From positions 1 to 64,000 of the forward strand of contig CAZAZF010000002.1 of assembly GCA_964489555.1 (NCBI GenBank): a DNA stretch of 64,000 nucleotides. Direction: 5' to 3'. This document shows, piece after piece, positions 25,406 to 33,637 of this stretch. Source of the stretch: JAAZGD01 sp964489555. GTDB lineage: Bacteria > Bacillota > Clostridia > Peptostreptococcales > Anaerovoracaceae. A program made the position numbers and the translations under genes. Numbering within the stretch: the first letter of the stretch is position 1; each line of letters starts with the position of its first letter. Below the pieces are notes generated by a model. That model had not been told where the DNA came from and did no database searches. It was given only the letters and a program-made list of their open reading frames with translations.

Positions 25406-26565
25406 GGATTTGGAAAAATCCATATGCAATGCAATTGGAAAAATGCCGATGCCGGATGTGAAAGGCTTGGCTGTTTTGCCTGTGGAAAAATTCTCCGATT
25501 TCTATGAGTGGATTCAGGAACCGAAGAAGGAAACGGAAAAACGGAGTATGAAATGGTTGACTGCCGTTGTCACCATGGCCGTTATGATTTTTTGCTTCAC
25601 AGGGATTTATGTGCAACAGCAAACTCCGGTGGCTACCGTGGCTTTGGATGTGAACCCCAGTATAGAACTCACGATCAATAAGCAGGAAAAAGTTTTAGAA
25701 GCGAAAGGGTTTAACGAGGAAGCTCGAATTATGTTGGCAGGGTTGGAATATAAAAGGAAACCACTTCATCAAGTGGTCCGGGCTTTAGTTGGTGCTATGG
25801 TGCAAGAAGGGTATTTGAGTCAAGAGAAAAATACATTGATGATATCAGTAGAAAGCAAGAATTTGAAGCAAGCAGAAGGCATTCGAGATGTGGTTCAAGA
25901 TCAGGTTTTGCAGCAAATTGCGGAAGAAAAAATAGAGGGAGAAGTCATTGCTCAGGCATTTATACAGAATAAAGACAGCAGATTCAAGGCAGAGGAATTG
26001 GGGATCTCTGTAGGGAAGATGCACTTGATTGAAAAAATCATGGAAAACAAAAAAGTTGTTTCAATCGAAGGGCTGGAAAAAAAATCGATACGCGAACTGG
26101 CTCGAGAGCTTACTAAAGGTGAAGAAGAGGCGGTAGAGCCCCAAGACAAACCCGGGCCACCGGTAGAACCTCCCGGTCAAACTGTAGAGAAACCCGGGCC
26201 ACCGGTAGAACCTCCCGGTCAAAATGGAGATAAACCAGGGCCACCGGTAGAACCTCCCGGTCAAAATGGAGATAAACCAGGGCCACCGGTAGNNNNNNNN
26301 NNNNNNNNNNNNNNNNNNNNNNNNNNNNNNNNNNNNNNNNNNNNNNNNNNNNNNNNNNNNNNNNNNNNNNNNNNNNNNNNNNNNNNNNNNNNCTCCCGGT
26401 CAAACTGTAGATAAACCAGGGCCACCGGTAGAACCTCCCGGTCAAACTGTAGATAAACCAGGGCCACCGGTAGAACCTCCCGGTCAAACAAAAGAAAAAA
26501 ATGGCCCACCTGCTACGGGCCCCAGCAACAATCCAAGTAAAGAAAATAAGAAACCCAATGGTTAA
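25395..26565 (+). CDS. RsgI-like anti-sigma factor with proline-rich repeats
   Basis: Cytoplasmic residues ~1-50 (likely sigma-binding) are followed by one membrane helix at ~53-73 (LTAVVTMAVMIFCFTGIYV). The outer part begins TVALDVNPSIELTINKQEKV, the hallmark of RsgI-type anti-sigma proteins. After residue ~248 come tandem 14-residue repeats of the type QNGDKPGPPVEPPG, which may span the cell wall. The 100-N gap sits in the repeats and shifts the apparent frame; after the gap the reading resumes as PPGQTVDKPGPPVE and ends KKPNG, stop at 26563-26565. True repeat number is unknown. Confidence 0.8.
26142..26484 (+). repeat. 42-bp in-frame tandem repeats, proline-rich
   Basis: Units at 26178, 26220, 26262, 26401 and 26443 are 42 bp each, preceded by a shorter copy at 26142. 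They differ mainly in the CAAACTGTAGA versus CAAAATGGAGA start. Each encodes KPGPPVEPPGQ plus a variable three-residue linker. The assembly gap lies inside the fourth unit. Confidence 0.92.
26293..26392. other. 100-N assembly gap in the tandem repeat
   Basis: Exactly 100 N, a placeholder length. The flanking repeat phase (GGTAG before, CTCCCGG after, normally separated by AAC) predicts a true length of 3 + 42k bases, for example 87 or 129, which also restores the reading frame that 100 bases breaks. Confidence 0.9.
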
Positions 26566-26586
26566 AAAATGTCAATTTCATGCAAT

Positions 26587-26627
26587 AAAACCCCTTTTTA
26601 CCGCGTTATGGTAGTATAAGGGGTTTT
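26587..26627 (+). terminator. Terminator after the anti-sigma gene
   Basis: AAAACCCCTT (26587-26596) pairs perfectly with AAGGGGTTTT (26618-26627). The 5' A-run and 3' T-run make it usable in both directions. Confidence 0.7.
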
Positions 26628-26673
26628 AAATTATAATTCAACGCAGAATCTCTGTGAAAAAGGAGGTAAGACG

Positions 26674-26778
26674 GTGACGGATAGAAGATGGCGACAGTCC
26701 ACTTTGATTATAAGTGGCATAACCGCAGCTGCAGTGCTGTTCATTGTTATTTTATGGGGGACGCCTATGGCAGCGTAG
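26674..26778 (+). CDS. 34-residue single-span membrane peptide
   Basis: A GTG start lies seven bases after a near-perfect AGGAGG, and the ORF ends at TAG 26776-26778. The product begins MTDRRWRQSTL, with a basic N-terminus, then one hydrophobic helix (residues ~11-30, IISGITAAAVLFIVILWG) and ends TPMAA. The ribosome site, the positive-inside layout and the hairpin downstream favour a real small gene. I do not recognise it. It may belong with the sigma/anti-sigma pair, from which the terminator at 26587 separates it. Confidence 0.6.
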   Translation: MTDRRWRQSTLIISGITAAAVLFIVILWGTPMAA

Positions 26779-26825
26779 CGAGTACTGTGCAAATACGAGA
26801 CCTTCACTCGTAAGCATATACTATA

Positions 26826-26873
26826 TTAAAGAGCATCGGCAGTTAGCCACCCTGGCTGTCCGGTGTTCTTTAA
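26826..26873 (+). terminator. Long hairpin, probable terminator
   Basis: TTAAAGAGCATCGG pairs with CCGGTGTTCTTTAA, with G-T pairs, around an inner GGCAGTTAGCC...GGCTG helix. It lies about 50 bp after the small membrane peptide gene. The 3' T-run is weak. Confidence 0.5.
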
Positions 26874-27018
26874 TTTACTATGAAGAGATAAAAAACTGCA
26901 AGAGAGCCTGTCAATTAGGAAGTTTTCGGAGGTAAAATGATGGGAAGAGTTGTTGACATATGACATAAAACCTGTCAAAATGAAATACAGAAAAAATCAT
27001 TTAGGTAGGAGGATTGTT

Positions 27019-28398
27019 ATGAAAACCACAGATTTGCTGGTCATTGGAGGAAGCGCGGGAGGGATTTTAGCCGCTACCATGGCCAAGAAGGCGTATGGAG
27101 ATGTGCTAAAAAAGGTTACGGTAATTCGTGAAACGGAAACCGTGATGGTTCCGTGTGGAATTCCATACATTTTTGGCACGCTCTACGAAACCCATAAGAA
27201 CATCATTCCGGATAAACCAATCCATGATGCAAACATTGAACTGTTAATTGACAGTGCCGTTAAGATTAATCGAAATGAAAAAACGGTGGAGACCATTAAG
27301 AGTGGCACAATTCAGTACAAAAAACTCATTATTGCAACAGGATCTTTGCCGGTAATTCCTTCTTTTATTCTCGGGTATGATTTAGAGAACATTTATCCGG
27401 TGTACAAAAAAGAGGAATATTTAGGAATGGTATTAGAAAAGGTAAGAGAAGCTGAAAATGTTGCAGTTATTGGAGGAGGATTTATTGGTGTTGAATTTGC
27501 AGAGCAGATCCGCATGCTTGGGAAAAATGTGACCCTAGTAGAAATGGCGGGTTCTTGTTTATGGCAAGCCTTTGACAAAGAGTATACGGATGATGTGGAA
27601 AACCTACTTTCCATAAATGGTGTAAAAGTTCTAACTAATACAAAAGTCAATCGTTTTCTGGGAGAATCCAAAGTAGAGGGTTTGGAACTGGCAGATGGTT
27701 CGAAGATAAAGGCAGACTTGGTGATATTAGGCTTGGGAGTTGTTCCAAATGGAACTCTAGGCAAAGAAGCCGGATTGGAAGTAAATGTAAAGGGAGCCAT
27801 CAAAGTGGATCAGTATACAAGGACCAATGATCCGGATATTTTTGCTGTTGGAGACTGTGCAGAAAAAAACTGCTTCTTTACAGGAAAGGATGTACCGGTT
27901 TTATTGGCGTCTACGGCTGCTATGGAAGCCAAAATAGCCGGAAGTAATGTGGTGCAACTTCGTTTGGTTCGAGCAAATAAAGGAACCATTAGCGCTTTTT
28001 CAACAAAGGTCTTTGGGAAAACTTTTGCCGCTGCAGGGTTAACAGAAGAAAAAGCCAAACAAGAAGGGTTCACAGTAATGATTGGAGAACATAAAACCAT
28101 GGATCGTCACCCGGGGTGTCTGCCAGATGCCATGGAGACTTCAATTAAGCTAATGTTTTCCAGGTGTTCGGGAGTGCTTTTGGGTGCGCAGATATCTGGA
28201 GGTACGGGTGTTGCAGAGATGATTAATATTCTGAGCTTGGCGATACAAAAGGATATTACGGCCACGGAGCTCAATACATTCCAAACATCAACTCATCCTT
28301 TGGTTACATCTTCTCCCATTGCATATCCGATAAATGCTGCGGCTATGAATGCAGTGGCTCAAAATTGCAGTGTGTTGAATGAAGGATTGGAAATCTAA
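27019..28398 (+). CDS. CoA-disulfide reductase / NADH oxidase-like flavoprotein
   Basis: FAD motif LLVIGGSAGGILAA, then MVPCGIPYIFG carrying the single active cysteine at the position used in CoA-disulfide reductases, persulfide reductases and NADH oxidases. NAD(P)H motif VAVIGGGFIGVEFAEQ and the second FAD motif DIFAVGDCAE follow. The C-terminal dimerisation domain is present and the length of ~459 residues is normal. Likely roles are thiol balance or oxygen/polysulfide reduction. ATG 27019 has AGGAGG seven bases upstream, while an earlier TTG lacks one. Confidence 0.85.
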   Translation: MKTTDLLVIGGSAGGILAATMAKKAYGDVLKKVTVIRETETVMVPCGIPYIFGTLYETHKNIIPDKPIHDANIELLIDSAVKINRNEKTVETIKSGTIQYKKLIIATGSLPVIPSFILGYDLENIYPVYKKEEYLGMVLEKVREAENVAVIGGGFIGVEFAEQIRMLGKNVTLVEMAGSCLWQAFDKEYTDDVENLLSINGVKVLTNTKVNRFLGESKVEGLELADGSKIKADLVILGLGVVPNGTLGKEAGLEVNVKGAIKVDQYTRTNDPDIFAVGDCAEKNCFFTGKDVPVLLASTAAMEAKIAGSNVVQLRLVRANKGTISAFSTKVFGKTFAAAGLTEEKAKQEGFTVMIGEHKTMDRHPGCLPDAMETSIKLMFSRCSGVLLGAQISGGTGVAEMINILSLAIQKDITATELNTFQTSTHPLVTSSPIAYPINAAAMNAVAQNCSVLNEGLEI

Positions 28399-28735
28399 TC
28401 AATAAGGTGCATAGTATGGATTGTGGGGAGTCTTGAATAGGGGCTCCTCATTTTGTTTTGTTGTTTTTCTTGGGTTTGGCAGATATAATGAAGGAAAAAT
28501 TGAAGAAACTTGAATGATAGATAGGCTTCTGATTTGTCAAAGGCCGGAGGAAAAAGTTTGACCTCTTCTTTGGAAGTTTCTAGGAGATAGAGTGAAACCG
28601 CGAGAATTCATAGTGGGATCCAAAATTTTGCTTGATGAAAAATTTTGAGACAGGTTCAGGTGTATTTGTATATAGCAATATGGTAAAATCATTAGATAGT
28701 CAAAAAAAGCAATTAACTAATACAAATGGAGTTTT
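28399..28735. other. 337-bp intergenic region
   Basis: Holds a terminator at 28424-28468 for the flavoprotein gene. A short ORF of 15 codons near 28514 starting MIDRLLICQ may be chance. A self-complementary CAAAATTTTG near 28621 is repeated as AAAATTTTG near 28640, which could be a regulatory site for the transporter gene. No gene can be supported. Confidence 0.5.
28424..28468 (+). terminator. Terminator after the flavoprotein gene
   Basis: TGGGGAG (28424-28430) pairs with CTCCTCA (28444-28450), allowing one G-T pair, followed by TTTTGTTTTGTTGTTTTT. Confidence 0.7.
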
Positions 28736-29995
28736 TTGAATATAATGGCAATGATAAAAAATGATGGGAAAGACAAAAGCAGTAATTACCGCTGGGTGCT
28801 AGTCTTGGCGGGTTTTTTATCGATGGCCTTTTTTTATGGAATTGTAATCAATTGTCAAGGCCAGTTAATTAACCCTATGGCGGAAGAGCAAGGATATAAC
28901 CGTATGGTGATGGCTTCAATATTTGCTCTAATCAATGGGGGAATGGTCATATCGTCTCCAATCTTAGCCCGTCTTTCCGGTCGATATGGTCCTGAAAAAA
29001 TATTAGTAAGTTGTTCTGGCATTATTTCATTGGCTATGATCTGGTTTTCAATCACCCGGATGTTGCCTTTTTTTTATGTGAGTGCGCTATTTATTGGGAT
29101 GGCATTTGTAGGAGTAACAACTTTACTTCTTCCAATTCTAGTAAACTTATGGTTTGATTCAAATAATAGAGGGTTTGCTTTAAGCTTGGCTTTTATGGGC
29201 AGTGGAATAGGTGGTTTGCTTTTAAATCCTGTTTTTGCTACCATGTTGAAAAACTTGACTTGGAGATGGGTGTATGGGATATGGGGTATTTTCTTTCTCG
29301 GAGTTTTTACACCTTTTTTGTTCGTTGTGATTTATTATCTTCCATGTAAGAGGGGGTATCATTATCTTATAATAGACACTGAAGAGACACCTTCCCAAGA
29401 AAACAAGGTCCTGAATTTCCAAGGAAGGAATTATCGGTTCGTTATCGGAAGTATTTGTGCGGCGGCTTTTCTGATTACGGGAATAGGTACATCAGTATTG
29501 ATGCATGGCACCAGTCATTTAGTATCGCTTGGACAAACGCCGGGAGAAGCCTCTAAGGTAATTGGTTTATTCCTCGGTGTGTTGGCTTTCTCTAAACTTC
29601 TAGTGGGAAAATCTTGTGATATGCTTGGCTGCAAGAAAACGCTGATGATTTTTTTGGTGTTGGCCTCCCTGGGAACCTTTTCCTTTTGGGCTTGTAGTAT
29701 TATTTCAATTGGCTGCGTGCTTTTTATTGTATTTTTCGGACTGGGGGGAGCCGCTATGACCGTATGTCCGCCCTTGGTGGTAAGAGAAATATTCTCGCAT
29801 CAACGATACTCAAAGGAATTGGGGAAAGTAATGGCCTTTGTAGGATTGGGGAACATGATGATTCCTTTTTTGGGAGGTGCAATTTTTGATTATACAGGAA
29901 GTTATAACCTCTTTTGGTTGGGTTGTTCGTCGGTATTTTTTGTTGCGATTGCATTATTTATATTTGGATTTCACAAGGCCAATTCAGGTGTTTAA
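28736..29995 (+). CDS. MFS transporter
   Basis: About twelve membrane helices in two six-helix halves. The loop 2-3 motif appears as SPILARLSGRYGPEKILV, and an equivalent (GKSCDMLGCKKTLM) lies in the second half. The overall type resembles oxalate/formate or monocarboxylate transporters (PMAEEQGYNRMVMASIFALI), but the substrate is uncertain. TTG 28736 has GGAG four bases upstream; ATG 28745 is the alternative. Confidence 0.85.
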   Translation: MNIMAMIKNDGKDKSSNYRWVLVLAGFLSMAFFYGIVINCQGQLINPMAEEQGYNRMVMASIFALINGGMVISSPILARLSGRYGPEKILVSCSGIISLAMIWFSITRMLPFFYVSALFIGMAFVGVTTLLLPILVNLWFDSNNRGFALSLAFMGSGIGGLLLNPVFATMLKNLTWRWVYGIWGIFFLGVFTPFLFVVIYYLPCKRGYHYLIIDTEETPSQENKVLNFQGRNYRFVIGSICAAAFLITGIGTSVLMHGTSHLVSLGQTPGEASKVIGLFLGVLAFSKLLVGKSCDMLGCKKTLMIFLVLASLGTFSFWACSIISIGCVLFIVFFGLGGAAMTVCPPLVVREIFSHQRYSKELGKVMAFVGLGNMMIPFLGGAIFDYTGSYNLFWLGCSSVFFVAIALFIFGFHKANSGV

Positions 29996-30038
29996 ATAAA
30001 GAAAAAAATTTCTAAACAGGAAGGAGAAAGAATTCATT

Positions 30039-31196
30039 ATGATGAATCAAGAAGAAAGGGTGTTTCGCCTAGGCCCTATTCGACCGCCTAGCGAAGCGAA
30101 CAGCCTTCTTTTACAGGTAACAAGCGGGTGTACATGGAATAAGTGCAAGTTTTGTCAGCTTTACAAAAATCACCCATTCCGGGCCTTCAGCGTAGAAAGT
30201 ATAAAAAAAGATATTGATTGTATGTATTTCTATGCACAAATTGCTACTAAATATCTAAAAGCGGGAAACACATTTCGCAGTTATGGCAGTTTTGATGAAT
30301 GTACGACCATGTCTCATGCAGAACTCAACTGTTTTTATATGATTTTTAATTGGTTGTCTCATGGAGGAGAAAATGTTTTTCTTCAAGATGGGAATTCCTT
30401 GGCTTTGAAACCGGAACGATTGGAAGAAGTGCTGATATATTTACGAAAAACATTTCCACAAGTAAAAAGGGTGACTTCCTATGCAAGGGCGGAAACGCTA
30501 TCTCGCATAACGGATAATCAGTTTCGTGCATTGAAAGAAGCCGGGTTGGACCGAATCCATTCCGGCTATGAGAGTGGGTCGGACAAGGTGCTTGAATTCA
30601 TTAACAAAGGAGTAACCAGCGAGCAGCAAATCCATGGAGGACAGCGAGTGAAGTCTGCAGGCATTCAGCTATCCTTGTATTTTATGCCGGGGGTAGGAGG
30701 GAAAAGCCTTTCTTTGGAAAATGCCCAAGGCACGGCAACTGTGATTCGTCAAGTGAATCCTGATTATGTTCGGATAAGAACAGCGGCCATTGTTCGAGGC
30801 TCGGAATTGTGGGAAGAATATTCTAAAGGCGAGTTTCTTCTATGTGGTGATGATGATAAGATAGAAGAGTTGAAAACAATTATAGAGAACACAGAATCCT
30901 GTTCGGGGGAACTTGTTTGCGGAGATCACATTCTTAATTTATTGCCGCAAGTAAATGGGAAACTGGATGAAGATCGTCAATATATGTTAGGGCTGATTGA
31001 TGAATATCAACAGTTGAGTCTGTTCAACAAAAGGCTATACCAGTATTTTCGCAGAATGGGAAGGGTTTCTTGCCCCAAAGACCTGGAATTAATTTCCGCC
31101 AGAGAAAGAAAAGAAGCGGAAGAAGTTTGTCGAAGCTATGAAAGCCCAGAAGAATGGGATGCTCAAACCAACCTTTGGATGCATCGTTTTATTTAG
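30039..31196 (+). CDS. Radical SAM protein with a CX4CX2C cluster motif
   Basis: Near the start, IRPPSEANSLLLQVTSGCTWNKCKFCQLYK gives cysteines spaced CX4CX2C rather than the canonical CX3CX2C. The IRPPSEA...CxWNxC arrangement defines a family of clostridial radical SAM proteins with no assigned reaction. A TIM-barrel core follows, with an ESGSDKVLEFINKGV SAM-binding element. GGAAGGAG precedes two in-frame ATGs. The adjacent MFS gene, 43 bp upstream, could supply or export its substrate. Confidence 0.85.
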   Translation: MMNQEERVFRLGPIRPPSEANSLLLQVTSGCTWNKCKFCQLYKNHPFRAFSVESIKKDIDCMYFYAQIATKYLKAGNTFRSYGSFDECTTMSHAELNCFYMIFNWLSHGGENVFLQDGNSLALKPERLEEVLIYLRKTFPQVKRVTSYARAETLSRITDNQFRALKEAGLDRIHSGYESGSDKVLEFINKGVTSEQQIHGGQRVKSAGIQLSLYFMPGVGGKSLSLENAQGTATVIRQVNPDYVRIRTAAIVRGSELWEEYSKGEFLLCGDDDKIEELKTIIENTESCSGELVCGDHILNLLPQVNGKLDEDRQYMLGLIDEYQQLSLFNKRLYQYFRRMGRVSCPKDLELISARERKEAEEVCRSYESPEEWDAQTNLWMHRFI

Positions 31197-31212
31197 TCTT
31201 GGCAAAACCTTT

Positions 31213-31228
31213 TGATGTAGCTACATCA
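31213..31228. promoter_or_regulatory. 16-bp perfect palindrome
   Basis: TGATGTAGCTACATCA is fully self-complementary with no loop and no T-run, so it is not a terminator. It lies about 85 bp before the tandem flavodoxin gene and may be a repressor site. Confidence 0.4.
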
Positions 31229-31313
31229 GGATTGGGAAGAATTGAGAGGGAGCGATGGCTAAATGGAAACAGGAAAACAAGGTTTCTAAAAACATGGTAA
31301 GGTAGGTATTAGT

Positions 31314-32630
31314 ATGAAAGCATTAATACTAGATGGTTCTTCCCCTGGGGATTTATCTGCAGAGGCTATCAAGAAAATAGTTGTTCATGAATTAAAGAAA
31401 AAAGGGGAACAGGTTAAGTTGATGGAGCTCCATCAACTTAACCTGCATACCTGTAGGGGAGGGTTTTTTTGTTGGATTCGAACTCCTGGAATTTGTGATA
31501 TCGCTGATGACAACCGAAAAATTGCTCAAGAGGCAGCCAATTGTGATCGAGTGGTTTTTCTTTCTCCAATTCTTTTTGGCGGATATTCACCGGTATTGAA
31601 AGTAGCCCTGGACCACTTGATTCAAAATATTTCTCCTGATTTCATCCGATATCATGGAGAAACTCATCATAAAAAAAGATATGCTCGTTATCCGGATTTG
31701 ACAGTGATGGGGTGGTTGCCGGAGGAAAAGCAGAGAGAGGAAGAGGTTTTTCGACACTTGGTGTGGAGAAATGGTTTGAATTTCCATTCACAAGAGACTC
31801 AAAATTTAATTTTTCGGGAAAGTGAAACGGAAGAAGAATGGAAAATATCTATAGAACGGTGGGCTGCTGGATCTTTGGAATTTCGTTTGAAAGAACCTAT
31901 ATTGTATCCAAACTCGGGTTTGAACATGGAGAGACCGAAAGGAAATATTGAAAAAGCCGCATTTTTTGTGGGAAGCCCCCGAGGGAATAGAAGTACTTCT
32001 TTTCGTCTTGTTGAATACATTATGAATAGAATGACACAGCGGAGCATAGATACGGAAGTTGTTTTCATTAATCGTGTTTCAAGAAAAACCCCGGAATGGC
32101 GGGCTATGATAAAAAGATTGTGTAACAAAGATTTGGTTTTTTTGGCCTTTCCACTTTATATCGACACTTTTCCGTCAAAAATGATTGATTTTTTGGTGGA
32201 ATGGGAGGATGAATTGAAGACGAGGGAAGAGAAACCCAAGTTGGCAACCATTGTCAATTGCGGATATCCTGAGGCTTCCCACTGTGAAAATGTTGTAGAA
32301 TCTTGCGCCTTGTTTGCAGAAAAAACAAAACTTCTATTTTTTGGTGGCCTGGTATTACCTGGGGGCAGAGGTATTGGTAAGAATCCTATCAAAGAAGGAG
32401 ATGGAAAAACTGCAACTATTTGGAGAGCTTTAAATTTGGCCACGGAGGAATTAATGCAAGGGAAACCCTTTTCGATTCAGACTAAAAGCATGCTAGGGAA
32501 ACCCGCAATGCCGTCATTAATTTATCGGTGGGGCGGGCACAGAATGTGGAGAAAAGCAGCAAAAAAATTCGAGCAGAAAAAGCGAATGGATGCTCGACCT
32601 TATCTTCAGAGAGAAAAGGAAAATAATTAG
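31314..32630 (+). CDS. Tandem flavodoxin-fold (FMN reductase-like) protein
   Basis: Two NADPH-dependent FMN reductase-like domains in one chain. Domain 1 (~1-190) begins MKALILDGSSPGDLS, contains FFCWIRTPGICDIADD, then VVFLSPILFGGYSPVLKVALD. Domain 2 (~205-400) begins KAAFFVGSPRGNRSTSFRLVEY and contains LVFLAFPLYIDTFPSKMIDFL. The phosphate-binding loop is better conserved in domain 2, so domain 1 may be regulatory. The C-terminal ~35 residues are very basic. A single-domain relative of domain 1 lies next, at 32881. The electron partner is unknown. Confidence 0.78.
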   Translation: MKALILDGSSPGDLSAEAIKKIVVHELKKKGEQVKLMELHQLNLHTCRGGFFCWIRTPGICDIADDNRKIAQEAANCDRVVFLSPILFGGYSPVLKVALDHLIQNISPDFIRYHGETHHKKRYARYPDLTVMGWLPEEKQREEEVFRHLVWRNGLNFHSQETQNLIFRESETEEEWKISIERWAAGSLEFRLKEPILYPNSGLNMERPKGNIEKAAFFVGSPRGNRSTSFRLVEYIMNRMTQRSIDTEVVFINRVSRKTPEWRAMIKRLCNKDLVFLAFPLYIDTFPSKMIDFLVEWEDELKTREEKPKLATIVNCGYPEASHCENVVESCALFAEKTKLLFFGGLVLPGGRGIGKNPIKEGDGKTATIWRALNLATEELMQGKPFSIQTKSMLGKPAMPSLIYRWGGHRMWRKAAKKFEQKKRMDARPYLQREKENN

Positions 32631-32779
32631 GAAAAAGCCTTTACTTATTTTTCTTATTGGGATAATATGAAAGCGAGAGAGTTTCTGACAAATGCCCAGA
32701 ACAAAGTAGTCGTTGCATCCTTTATAGGAAGGAAGGCTTTGTTGTGGTAGTTCTTGGTGGTGGAAATATAGATAGAGGT

Positions 32780-32822
32780 ACCCCAAAACGGAAGGATGAT
32801 TCCTTTTGAAAGGGGTTTTTTT
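32780..32822 (+). terminator. Probable terminator after the tandem flavodoxin gene
   Basis: ACCCC (32780-32784) pairs with GGGGT (32812-32816), with inner AAAA/TTTT and GGAA/TTCC helices, followed by a T-run. The 32631-32880 interval holds no supported gene. Confidence 0.55.
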
Positions 32823-32880
32823 GTGCTAAATTTTCATATGAACAATGACAACAAGGTGCATTGTCGGGGAAGCGAGGAAA

Positions 32881-33477
32881 ATGGGTATGAGAATCATGAT
32901 TATGGATGGATCCGACCCCAAAGACCCTATGGCCAATAGCGTGGGCAAAAAATTGATGGACACCTTGCGGCAGCGGGGAGATGATGTGATGTATTTTAAG
33001 TTGGCGGATTTAAAGGCGCCTGATGAAGGAGAAAGAGTAGGGGATCTTTTTTCTTTGGTGAAAGCTCCTCGTGTTTTTGAAATGAATCAATGTCGAAGGA
33101 TGTTGGCACAGGAGTTAGAAAATTGTGATCGATTGATTCTAATGACTCCTCTGGAATACGAAGGATATTCATGTGCTCTTCGGATTAGCCAAGATCAGCG
33201 CTTGCAGCACTTGACTCAATACTTTGACCGAATTAATCAGAAGTCTTTGGGACGGCGGGGAACGGACAAAGAGCCGAGTTTAACTGTTCTGGGTTGGATC
33301 GACGGCCCGGAACCAAAGGTGGAGGCTTCTCACCGTTTGACTATTTCTAGAAACATGTTGCGTTTCAAGGCTCTTGATCATAATTGCAGCGTATTTTATA
33401 GCAACCAAAGTTCTGAAAAAATAGAAAAAAAAGTGAGAGAGGTGCTACAGGAAGCAGAAAAACCTCTATGGAACTAA
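32881..33477 (+). CDS. Flavodoxin-fold protein related to domain 1 upstream
   Basis: Starts MGMRIMIMDGSDPKDPMANSVGKKLMDTL, matching the fold opening of the tandem protein, and its DRLILMTPLEYEGYSCALRI parallels DRVVFLSPILFGGYSPVLKV there. The CW..TPGICD segment of that domain is absent here, and so is an obvious flavin phosphate loop. Length ~198 residues. ATG 32881 has GAGG four bases upstream; ATG 32887 is also possible. Probably a duplicated and diverged copy; function not known. Confidence 0.7.
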   Translation: MGMRIMIMDGSDPKDPMANSVGKKLMDTLRQRGDDVMYFKLADLKAPDEGERVGDLFSLVKAPRVFEMNQCRRMLAQELENCDRLILMTPLEYEGYSCALRISQDQRLQHLTQYFDRINQKSLGRRGTDKEPSLTVLGWIDGPEPKVEASHRLTISRNMLRFKALDHNCSVFYSNQSSEKIEKKVREVLQEAEKPLWN

Positions 33478-33495
33478 AGGTGGAATATTTTTAAA

Positions 33496-33526
33496 CGGGA
33501 GCCCAATAGGGGTCCCGGTTTTTTTT
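33496..33526 (+). terminator. Rho-independent terminator
   Basis: CGGGAGCCC (33496-33504) pairs with GGGGTCCCG (33509-33517) with one mismatch, followed by TTTTTTTT. Confidence 0.85.
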
Positions 33527-33637
33527 CGAAATGGGAGATATGTTTTTTCCCGAAAGGGGAGATAATGTTTGCGTAACTTTTTATTTTGGGATAATATATT
33601 TGTAATTGCAGGTTGTGTATGGGTATAGGGAAGAACA

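Noticed and set aside
26061..26509. Minus-strand reading of the 42-bp repeats as a TGRFYRWPW repeat protein
   Set aside because: It is the antisense of the proline-rich repeats and has no ribosome site; the plus-strand gene explains it.
31460..31490. A tRNA-like sequence (ATTCGAAC) in the tandem flavodoxin gene
   Set aside because: It lies within a well-supported coding region and no cloverleaf can be drawn around it.
32670..32753. A 27-codon ORF starting MKAREFLTNAQNK
   Set aside because: No ribosome binding site and no recognisable features; within a gap containing a terminator.
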